A stretch of 12,596 bases of DNA. Origin: Bacteroidota bacterium (GTDB lineage Bacteria; Bacteroidota; Kryptoniia; Kryptoniales; JAKASW01). The notes under the pieces are model-generated. The model had not been told where the DNA came from and did no database searches. It was given only the letters and a program-made list of their open reading frames with translations. A program made the position numbers and the translations under genes. Of the stretch, positions 6,097-12,596 are shown in pieces. Location: positions 1 to 12,596 of the forward strand of contig JAJYOS010000081.1 of the NCBI GenBank assembly GCA_021796055.1, given 5' to 3'. Position 1 is the first letter of the stretch; each line of letters starts with the position of its first letter.

Positions 6097-7619
6097 AAAT
6101 AAAACGAGTGCTTATCAGTGTAACGGACAAATCTGGGGTAGTAGATTTCTCGAAATTTCTAAGTAAATCGGGCGCGGAAATTTTTAGCACGGGCGGGACG
6201 CTAAAGGCTCTTCAGGCCGGCGGAATACCTGCCAAAAGCATAAGCGATGTCACCAACTTTCCGGAAATTCTTGACGGTCGCGTGAAGACTCTTCATCCTG
6301 CAATCTTTGCGGGAATACTTGCCAGAAGGGATGTGAAAGAGCACCAGGAGCAACTCGAGAAGCTGAAGCTCTCGATGTTCGATATGGTGGTGGTGAACCT
6401 ATACCGCTTCGAAGAAACCGTCGCTTCGGGCGCAGGGCTGGATGAGATTGTCGAGAACATTGACATCGGCGGACCGTCGTTGATACGCGCTGCCTCGAAG
6501 AATTATGAGGGATGCGCGGTCGTAGTGGATCCTTCCCAGTATTCCGAGATTGTCGCTGAGCTCGGCAGGAGCGGTGAGCTCGGAAAGCCGCTTCTCGGCA
6601 AGCTAGCCGCCGCGGCATTCGAGAAGGTCGCGCATTACGATGTGGCTATCTCTCAATTCTTCAATGAGAAATTTGTAGGCGGGGGTCCGCTCCGCGATAG
6701 TCTCATGTTTTCCGGCCGCAAGAGTATGGAGATGCGATACGGGGAAAATCCGCATCAGTCGGCGGGCTATTATGGAGATTTTGAAAAGTATTTTGAGAAG
6801 ATCCACGGCAAGGAGCTTTCGTACAACAACCTCGTCGACGTTGACGCGGCTCAGCGTCTTCTCCAGGAGTTTAGCGAACCGGCAGCCATAATCATCAAGC
6901 ACACTAACCCATGCGGTGCGGCTATCGCATCGACAATACAGGAAGCTTACACGAGGGCACTTAAGACGGATTCGAAGAGCGCGTTTGGCGGAATTGTGGC
7001 TGTCAACGGCAAGATCGACGCATCGCTTGCCGCACAGCTGAACGAGATCTTCCTCGAAGTGTTGATCGCGCCTGAATTCTCCGCCGAGGCCATCGAGATT
7101 TTGAAAAAGAAAAAAGATCGAAGACTCATCATCAGCAAGAAATCTCTCCCGAACGACGTCTCCGTGCGTTCTTCATGCGGAGGAGTTCTCGCTCAGACCG
7201 TCGACGATGTTGTGCTGAACGAGAAAGATATCAAAGTCGTGACGAACAAGAAGCCGACCGAAGCCGAGCTAGCGGACATGAAATTTGCCTACGCTGTCTG
7301 CAAGCACGTGAAGTCCAACGCGATAGTGTTCGCGAAGGACCGCATGACCCTCGGTTCGGGTGCGGGGCAGATGTCCCGCGTCGACTCGGTGAAGATCGCA
7401 AGAATGAAGGCTGCCGAGGCAGGCTTGAGTTTACAGGGAAGCGTGGCCGCTTCGGACGCTTTCTTTCCGTTCTCAGATAATGTTGAGGAAATTGCCGCGG
7501 CGGGAGCGACCGCTATCATACAGCCTGGAGGATCGGTAAGAGACGCTGACTCTATCGAAGCCGCAAACAGGCTGAACGTTTCGATGGTATTCACGGGAAT
7601 CAGACACTTTAAACACTAG
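6093..7619 (+). CDS. purH: bifunctional AICAR formyltransferase / IMP cyclohydrolase PurH
   Basis: This enzyme performs the last two steps of IMP synthesis: formylation of AICAR with 10-formyltetrahydrofolate, then ring closure. The 508-residue length is typical. The N-terminal MGS-like cyclohydrolase domain (about 1-195) shows FSTGGT at 31-36, DVTNFPEILDGRVKTLHP at 52-69 and NIDIGGPSLIRAASKN at 122-137. The transformylase domain follows, with RYGENPHQ at 215-222 and KHTNPCG at 269-275, which carries the catalytic Lys-His pair. Near the C-terminus are FFPFSDNVEEIAAAG and QPGGSVRD. The start is GTG in a four-base GTGA overlap with the purN stop; AAGGAAGG lies 13 bases upstream as a possible ribosome site. 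The stop is 12 bases before mreB, so purine and cell-shape genes probably share a transcript. Confidence 0.97.
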   Translation: MKIKRVLISVTDKSGVVDFSKFLSKSGAEIFSTGGTLKALQAGGIPAKSISDVTNFPEILDGRVKTLHPAIFAGILARRDVKEHQEQLEKLKLSMFDMVVVNLYRFEETVASGAGLDEIVENIDIGGPSLIRAASKNYEGCAVVVDPSQYSEIVAELGRSGELGKPLLGKLAAAAFEKVAHYDVAISQFFNEKFVGGGPLRDSLMFSGRKSMEMRYGENPHQSAGYYGDFEKYFEKIHGKELSYNNLVDVDAAQRLLQEFSEPAAIIIKHTNPCGAAIASTIQEAYTRALKTDSKSAFGGIVAVNGKIDASLAAQLNEIFLEVLIAPEFSAEAIEILKKKKDRRLIISKKSLPNDVSVRSSCGGVLAQTVDDVVLNEKDIKVVTNKKPTEAELADMKFAYAVCKHVKSNAIVFAKDRMTLGSGAGQMSRVDSVKIARMKAAEAGLSLQGSVAASDAFFPFSDNVEEIAAAGATAIIQPGGSVRDADSIEAANRLNVSMVFTGIRHFKH

Positions 7620-7631
7620 AAGAGCACACCT

Positions 7632-8657
7632 ATGGGATTTTTCGGACTATTATCCAACGACCTGGCAATCGATCTGGGTACCGCCAACACGCTAATCTGG
7701 ATGCGCAACAAGGGCGTCGTCCTGAGGGAACCGTCGATCGTCGCCTTCGACAAGAACACGAAGAGAATCGTGGCTATCGGCCACGAAGCGAGGGAGATGC
7801 TGGGAAGAACACACAGGGATATTCAGGTTATCCGTCCCATGCGTGACGGTGTGATAGCAGACTTCGAAATAGCCGAAGGAATGCTCAGGGCCTTCATAAA
7901 GAAGGTTCATGCCGGTATGATACCGAGCCGAAGAATCGTGATAAGCGTGCCCAGCGGGATCACCGAAGTTGAGAAGCGCGCGGTCCGCGATGCGTCTGAA
8001 CACGCGGGCGCCAAGGAAGTTCACCTGATCGCAGAACCGATGGCTGCCGCCATCGGCATCGGACTGGACGTCGACGCTCCGGTCGGCAACATGGTCATAG
8101 ACATAGGCGGCGGCACGACGGAGATCGCCGTCATTGCGCTTTCCGGTATAGTCAACGAAGAATCAATCCGTATTGCCGGCGACGAGATGAATAACGCCAT
8201 CATACAATTCTTCAAGAAGAACCATAACATACTCATCGGCGAACGCACGGCGGAAGCTATCAAGTGCGAAGTCGGCTCGGCCATGCCGTTGAAGGAAGAG
8301 ATTACCATCCAGGTGAAAGGGCGAGACCTTGTCGCCGGGATTCCGAAGACCACTGAAGTCAGCTCGGCAGAAATCCGCGAGGCGCTTAACGAACCGGTCG
8401 GCGCCATTGTAGATGCCGTGAAGATATCTCTCGAACGCACGCCACCGGAGCTCTCCGCCGATATCCTTGACCGCGGAATTATGCTCTCCGGCGGAGGCGC
8501 GCTTCTGAAAGGTCTCGATGAAAGAATCAGGATGGAGACGAATCTTCCGGTTCATGTCGCGGAGGACCCGTTAACCGCTGTCGTTCGCGGAGTCGGCAAA
8601 GTCCTCGACAAGATTACAGAATACAATAAGGTCCTGATCAAGAGCAGACGTTATTGA
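7632..8657 (+). CDS. mreB: rod-shape-determining actin homologue MreB
   Basis: MreB polymerises under the inner membrane in an ATP-dependent way and guides the side-wall synthesis machine. The 341-residue length is standard. The actin-fold nucleotide motifs are intact: phosphate 1 DLGTANT at 14-20, EPMAAAIG with E135 at 135-142, phosphate 2 DIGGGTTE at 157-164, and the adenosine motif MLSGGGALLKGL at 284-295. The N-terminus MGFFGLLSNDL is hydrophobic and could dip into the membrane, as the N-terminal amphipathic helix does in Gram-negative MreB; this is inferred. The gene sits 12 bases after purH and 12 bases before mreC. The preceding AGAAGAG is only a fair ribosome site. I found no missing key residue. 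Confidence 0.97.
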   Translation: MGFFGLLSNDLAIDLGTANTLIWMRNKGVVLREPSIVAFDKNTKRIVAIGHEAREMLGRTHRDIQVIRPMRDGVIADFEIAEGMLRAFIKKVHAGMIPSRRIVISVPSGITEVEKRAVRDASEHAGAKEVHLIAEPMAAAIGIGLDVDAPVGNMVIDIGGGTTEIAVIALSGIVNEESIRIAGDEMNNAIIQFFKKNHNILIGERTAEAIKCEVGSAMPLKEEITIQVKGRDLVAGIPKTTEVSSAEIREALNEPVGAIVDAVKISLERTPPELSADILDRGIMLSGGGALLKGLDERIRMETNLPVHVAEDPLTAVVRGVGKVLDKITEYNKVLIKSRRY

Positions 8658-8669
8658 TGGTCTTAAGGA

Positions 8670-9509
8670 ATGTATAAGTGGTTAGCCGAGTTCTTTGGGC
8701 TCGCGAAGAATTACATAATTTTTGCCCTCCTTATTTCTTTATCTTTATTACTGATTTCCACCAATAACAACGGTCATACGAGAGGGTTGCAGGTCGTGGG
8801 GCTGGTTACGACTTCATACCTCGAAGCGGGCGTGAACGATGTCCTCGGCTATTTTTCGCTCAGTTCTGAAGTGAAAAAACTCCAGCTGGAGAACGCTCAC
8901 CTCATTGACCAGAATGCAAAGATAAGGGGAGCTATGGAGGAAAACCGCCAACTGCGCGGATTGCTTAACCTTCGTCAGCAATCGTCTTACCCTCTTATCC
9001 CGGGAGATGTTGTCGGTAGATCAGCCGACGGAGGAAGGAATTTTATTACTCTCGATATCGGTGAGAAGAACGGCGTCAGCGTTAATGACCCCGTAGTTTC
9101 CGGAACAGGACTCGTCGGGATCGTCTCGGCTGTCAGCGAAAACTTTTCACTTGTAAGGACCCTTCTGGATGTTGACAGCAGGGTGGCCGCCAAGCTTGTA
9201 AACGCATCCGCCGACGGTTTGGTCGTCTCCGGGAGCTATGGCGAACTCGCCATGGAGAACGTTTCGCGAAGGTACCCTGTGCAGCCTGGAGATATTGTCG
9301 AAACATCTTCGCTGAGTACGCTTGTCCCTCCGGGAATTGCCATCGGCATGGTTACGAAGGCCGAGAACAGACCCGGCGACATATTCAAGAAGATTGATGT
9401 GGAGCCAGCCGTCGACTACACTTCAATTACAACGGCATTTGTGATGAAATACTCACGCCCGGCGGAGGCGACTAAGCTCGAAAAGGAGCACCTGCAGAAA
9501 GAGAAATGA
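8670..9509 (+). CDS. mreC: rod-shape-determining protein MreC
   Basis: MreC is a bitopic membrane protein that links MreB to the periplasmic synthases and activates PBP2. The 279-residue protein has a short cytoplasmic start, a transmembrane helix at about 14-31, and a coiled coil at about 64-103 (charged and leucine-rich, around ENAHLIDQNAKI). Two beta-domains follow at about 110-260 with typical elements: PGDVVGR at 111-117, VSGTGLVGIVSAV at 143-155, DGLVVSG at 182-188 and QPGDIVETSS at 205-214. The C-terminal 15 residues are charged. The ATG directly follows AAGGA (8665-8669), which is too close for ideal pairing. An earlier ATG at 8657 is out of frame and stops after six codons. The stop overlaps the mreD start. 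Confidence 0.94.
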   Translation: MYKWLAEFFGLAKNYIIFALLISLSLLLISTNNNGHTRGLQVVGLVTTSYLEAGVNDVLGYFSLSSEVKKLQLENAHLIDQNAKIRGAMEENRQLRGLLNLRQQSSYPLIPGDVVGRSADGGRNFITLDIGEKNGVSVNDPVVSGTGLVGIVSAVSENFSLVRTLLDVDSRVAAKLVNASADGLVVSGSYGELAMENVSRRYPVQPGDIVETSSLSTLVPPGIAIGMVTKAENRPGDIFKKIDVEPAVDYTSITTAFVMKYSRPAEATKLEKEHLQKEK

Positions 9510-9994
9510 CGAAACGTCTGTTCGGATACATCGCTCTTTCTATCGCGGCAATCGTGCTCCAGAAATTTTTGGATAATTACGCCTCGATCGATTCGATATC
9601 TCCTCAGCTGATCATATTGGTCGCTGTGTATATGTCGCTGCGGGAGGGGCAGCTATTCGGAATGGGAGGCGGCTTTCTGGTGGGGTTCGTTAACGATCTT
9701 CTTGTGACCCACTTCATCGGATATTCATCTTTACTAGGCGTCATAGCGGGATTTGTTGCGGGATTTTTTTATAAGGAGGGCGACGTCGAGCTGGCCGCGA
9801 CGAATTTCAACTTCGCGTGGATCTCGGCGATCACGATCGCGGTCACGCAGCTTGCCGCCCTTCCGATTATTGCTTCAGGCGAATTGAATTACTTCTATGT
9901 TTTCTTGAAATTCACCGTAGGAACGACCATATACACGACAGTATTTGCAATGATTATAGTTTTTGTGAAGGGTAGAAAGAGTAGATATGTTTGA
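9506..9994 (+). CDS. mreD: rod-shape-determining protein MreD
   Basis: MreD is a polytopic inner-membrane partner of MreC in the elongasome. The 162 residues are nearly all hydrophobic. Membrane segments can be placed at about 5-19, 33-46, 50-68, 74-90, 103-123 and 131-154. GGGFLVGFVNDLL at 54-66 is the glycine-rich helix ending in an acidic residue that recurs in the family. The sequence is otherwise poorly conserved, as is normal for MreD, so much of the confidence comes from size, topology and its place between mreC and PBP2. The start ATG overlaps the mreC stop (ATGA), and the last eight bases overlap the PBP2 start. AAGGAG lies 17 bases upstream of the ATG, so coupling with mreC is the likelier route to translation. 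Confidence 0.9.
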   Translation: MTKRLFGYIALSIAAIVLQKFLDNYASIDSISPQLIILVAVYMSLREGQLFGMGGGFLVGFVNDLLVTHFIGYSSLLGVIAGFVAGFFYKEGDVELAATNFNFAWISAITIAVTQLAALPIIASGELNYFYVFLKFTVGTTIYTTVFAMIIVFVKGRKSRYV

Positions 9995-11837
9995 GGCCGA
10001 TTTCGGTTCCCGGGCCAGATCATTTATGATGAGGGGAGTGATTCTGCTTGCCCTCTTCGCCATAGCGGCAAAGCTCGGAGATATGCAGCTTGTCAATGAG
10101 GTTATCTACGGTAAGAAGTCCGAAGATATAACTACGCGCGTGTTCGTCCAACAGCCTCTCCGTGGTGAGATATTCGACCTGAACGGAAAGGTGATGGTCG
10201 AAAACGATCCCGCCTATGAGGTCTCCGTTATCCCCGCCGATTTTAAGAAAAGTCAGTTACCGGCGCTGGCCACGCTCCTTAACGTAGACACGACTGTTAT
10301 CGAAAAGCAGATAAAAATTGGAGAGAGTATCTCGCCGTATTTCCCGGTGCGGGTTAAACGCGATATCGCCCCGGCGACACTCTATGCCATTGAGGAACAT
10401 CTGAATGATTTTAGAGGCGTCTATTTCGATACTGAACCCAAGCGCGTCTACGTGGGGAAGGCTCGCGCTGCGCACATCCTCGGCTTCACTAAAGAGATCT
10501 CCGAAAGTCAGCTCGAGACCATGGGCGATTACTACAAACCTGGAGATATAGTCGGATACACAGGTCTCGAAGCAAGCTATGAGACGATTCTCCGGGGACA
10601 GAAGGGATACAAGTATCTCGCGGTCAACGCTGTCGGCAAGGTGATGGGTCCGTTCGACGACGGGAAGCTCGATATCCCTCCGCAGGACGGTTCGGATCTC
10701 TACCTTTGTGTGGACGAAGGCTTGCAGGCGATGGCCGAATCACTGCTGGCTGGTAAACGAGGCGCTATAGTGGCGCTCGATCCCGATAACGGGGGAGTGC
10801 TTGCAATGACGAGCGCGCCGGATTTCAATCCCGCGGTTTTCTCCGGATACACGTCTGACTCTCAGTGGAAAAAACTCATTAACAATCCGGACAAGCCCCT
10901 GTTCAATCGCGCTACCATGGCCGCTTTGCCACCTGGATCGACTTTCAAAATGGTACTCGCCAGCGCCGCGCTCCAGGATGATGTGGTTAATACCGATTGG
11001 ACCATCGATTGCAAGGGCTCGATGCTCTACGGCGGCAGGCTTTTTCATTGCAACAACGGCGAAGCTCATGGTGTTGTCAACCTTGTACAGGGTCTGGAAG
11101 TCTCCTGCAACATCTTCTACTACAACCTGATGCTGAAAGTCGGCTTCGAAAAATGGACCAAGTTCGGGAGGCTGTTCGGGTTTGGCCAGAAGACGGGGAT
11201 CGATCTCACGAACGAAAGCCCGGGCGTTCTTCCATCGAAATCGTATTTCGACAAGATATTCGGTAAAGATAAGTGGACGAATGGATACCTCCTGAGCCTC
11301 GCGATCGGTCAGGGAGAGGTTAGCGCTACGCCGCTTCAAATGGCGGCATATACTATGGCGATCGCGAATTATGGACATTATTATCAGCCTCATCTCGTGA
11401 ATTACATTAAAGATGTCAGAACCGGGAGGATGTATTCTACCCAGTACAGCGAGCGGACAATCCCTATAAGCCGTGAGGTCTTCAATAAAGTGCGAGAGGG
11501 GATGTATCTTGTCGTGAACGGTCCGCGAGGTACAGGAGGCGCCGCTCGGATACCCGGCATCCCTGTGTCGGGGAAAACCGGCACCGCTCAGAACCCGAGA
11601 GGAAGAGCCGATGCGTGGTTTGTCGCGTTTGCACCATTCGAGCATCCGAAAATAGCCCTCGCCATAATGGTTGAGAATTCAGGCTACGGCGGCGCGATAT
11701 GCGCTCCGATGGCACGGAAGCTCATAGAGTATTATCTCAATAAGAACGGCATCAAATCCAGCCCTGTACCAGAAAGCATTCTCGCAAGCAGGTACATGCA
11801 TGACTTTCGTCATGGTGCGCACCCAAGTTATGAATGA
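9987..11837 (+). CDS. mrdA: penicillin-binding protein 2, elongasome transpeptidase
   Basis: This class B transpeptidase cross-links new peptidoglycan in the side wall together with RodA. The 616-residue protein has a membrane anchor at about 15-31 and a pedestal domain from about 48 to 240, including RGEIFDLNG at 59-67 and the YTGLEASYE segment at 191-199. The transpeptidase domain carries all three active-site motifs: S318-T-F-K321, S373-C-N375 and K530-T-G532. Cysteines C342, C355 and C374 plus H361 lie in the pattern of the zinc site described for PBP2 of some Gram-negatives. The start ATG at 9987 lies inside the end of mreD; an alternative ATG-ATG pair at 10026-10031 would remove 13 residues of the cytoplasmic tail but keep the anchor. 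The stop is 18 bases before rodA. Confidence 0.96.
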   Translation: MFEADFGSRARSFMMRGVILLALFAIAAKLGDMQLVNEVIYGKKSEDITTRVFVQQPLRGEIFDLNGKVMVENDPAYEVSVIPADFKKSQLPALATLLNVDTTVIEKQIKIGESISPYFPVRVKRDIAPATLYAIEEHLNDFRGVYFDTEPKRVYVGKARAAHILGFTKEISESQLETMGDYYKPGDIVGYTGLEASYETILRGQKGYKYLAVNAVGKVMGPFDDGKLDIPPQDGSDLYLCVDEGLQAMAESLLAGKRGAIVALDPDNGGVLAMTSAPDFNPAVFSGYTSDSQWKKLINNPDKPLFNRATMAALPPGSTFKMVLASAALQDDVVNTDWTIDCKGSMLYGGRLFHCNNGEAHGVVNLVQGLEVSCNIFYYNLMLKVGFEKWTKFGRLFGFGQKTGIDLTNESPGVLPSKSYFDKIFGKDKWTNGYLLSLAIGQGEVSATPLQMAAYTMAIANYGHYYQPHLVNYIKDVRTGRMYSTQYSERTIPISREVFNKVREGMYLVVNGPRGTGGAARIPGIPVSGKTGTAQNPRGRADAWFVAFAPFEHPKIALAIMVENSGYGGAICAPMARKLIEYYLNKNGIKSSPVPESILASRYMHDFRHGAHPSYE

Positions 11838-11855
11838 TCGCGTAACGGGACGATA

Positions 11856-12596
11856 GTGTTCGACTTCTTCAAGGAATCTTTCGACTATAAGACTTTTTTC
11901 CTGGCACTCATGCTCGGTGGAATAGGCTTGCTGGCTGTCAACAGCGCAACCTATAATTCAGGCATGCACGATTTTTTCTACAAGGACTTGCTTTGGCAGT
12001 CCATCGGAATTATTGTCGCCTTCAGCATAATGTTCTCGTCCAATAGGTTCGTTGAGAATAGCGCGTACTTCTTCTATGCGGTAACGATCCTTCTCCTGAT
12101 GTTTGTCCTCGTGGCAGGAAAGAAAGTCGCGAGTCATACGAGTTGGCTGGGGATTCTCGGTGTCGGCGGTCAACCTTCAGAGCTGGCTAAGGTCGCGACG
12201 ATACTCACGCTTTCGAAATACCTTTCTGACAAAGGGACTGAGCGGCCGCAGTGGCAGGTTGTCATGATATCGGCGGGGATCGTCGGGCTTCCGATGCTTC
12301 TTACAATGCTTCAGCCCGATCTAGGCACGACGATAGTCTACACCGCCATCTTTTTCCCGATTCTCTTCTGGGCCGGACTTCCTCCGATAGTAGTTGTCGC
12401 GCTTGTGGCGCCTCTTGCCATAGTAGTCGCGGAGTTCACGGGGACCGCTGTTCTTATCATCACCGTCATCGCGTTCGGTGTGCTATTCTTCCTGCTCAGC
12501 AGGAAGAAGTTGTTCGCCGTGACTCTGAGTTTCGTGGCGGTTTCGTTCGGGTTGTTCATGGAATATTTCTACAAGAAAATCCTGGCGACTCACCAG
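11856..12596 (+). CDS. rodA: RodA, SEDS-family peptidoglycan glycosyltransferase (3' end cut by window)
   Basis: RodA polymerises lipid II into glycan strands in the elongasome, paired with PBP2. The frame is open from GTG 11856 to the last base, giving 247 residues of a protein normally near 400, so the C-terminal part is missing. Hydrophobic helices start at about residue 13. QPSELAK at 106-112 and QPDLGTTIVY at 153-162 are hallmark SEDS motifs. The last residues (ILATHQ) match the point where family members usually continue with a basic loop. The segment before QPSE reads ASHTSWLGI instead of the GAxRW form of enterobacterial RodA; to my recollection Bacteroidota proteins have GATSW there. 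The first later ATG lies within the first helix, so GTG is the best start. Its ribosome site is weak. Confidence 0.93.
   Translation, partial: MFDFFKESFDYKTFFLALMLGGIGLLAVNSATYNSGMHDFFYKDLLWQSIGIIVAFSIMFSSNRFVENSAYFFYAVTILLLMFVLVAGKKVASHTSWLGILGVGGQPSELAKVATILTLSKYLSDKGTERPQWQVVMISAGIVGLPMLLTMLQPDLGTTIVYTAIFFPILFWAGLPPIVVVALVAPLAIVVAEFTGTAVLIITVIAFGVLFFLLSRKKLFAVTLSFVAVSFGLFMEYFYKKILATHQ

Noticed and set aside
10740..11645. Long minus-strand frame of 301 codons opposite PBP2.
   Set aside because: It lies entirely antisense to the conserved transpeptidase domain and shows no protein motif; it is a codon-bias shadow.

Overview
The window looks like a housekeeping stretch of a chromosome from the Bacteroidota/Chlorobiota (FCB) side of the bacterial tree, possibly an Ignavibacteria-like lineage. 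This is inferred from gene order and motifs, not from a database search. Three things point there: purH followed directly by mreB-mreC-mreD-PBP2-rodA; the FGGKGMYG signature in PurN; and the GCWVxKVAxRGAGAGLL form of the active-site loop in the dihydrouridine synthase. Some genes have clear Shine-Dalgarno sites (hisG, and a gene off the left edge), others have none (purN, ybbR, dus).

Left part (1-1804, + strand). About 390 bases without a recognisable gene come first. Their left end carries a strong ribosome binding site for a minus-strand gene outside the window. A 470-residue membrane protein follows. It has a zinc-binding anti-sigma domain in the cytoplasm, one membrane helix, and an extracytoplasmic part with FG-GAP/VCBS-like propeller blades. 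No intact sigma factor gene lies beside it. This is the least ordinary gene in the window.

Middle part (1966-5048, - strand). Read in transcription order: a YbbR/CdaR-like membrane-anchored protein, ATP phosphoribosyltransferase HisG (long form), and a DusB-type tRNA-dihydrouridine synthase. The dus gene converges with the anti-sigma gene across a 161-base spacer that holds an inverted repeat.

Right part (5464-12596, + strand). After a 415-base divergent intergenic region comes a tightly packed run: purN, purH, mreB, mreC, mreD, PBP2 (mrdA) and rodA, the last cut by the right edge. Junctions are 4-nt overlaps (purN/purH, mreC/mreD), an 8-nt overlap (mreD/PBP2) or gaps of 12-18 nt, which argues for one transcript. 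PurN and PurH catalyse the two formyl-transfer steps of purine synthesis, and PurH also makes IMP. MreB, MreC, MreD, PBP2 and RodA form the elongasome that builds the side wall of a rod-shaped cell. The long intergenic region holds a short ORF resembling the start of a glycosyltransferase, perhaps a gene remnant.

I found no CRISPR array, insertion sequence, tRNA, rRNA or convincing new multi-gene system. The items most worth a second look are the propeller-bearing anti-sigma protein, the odd sequence upstream of it, and the possible glycosyltransferase remnant before purN.
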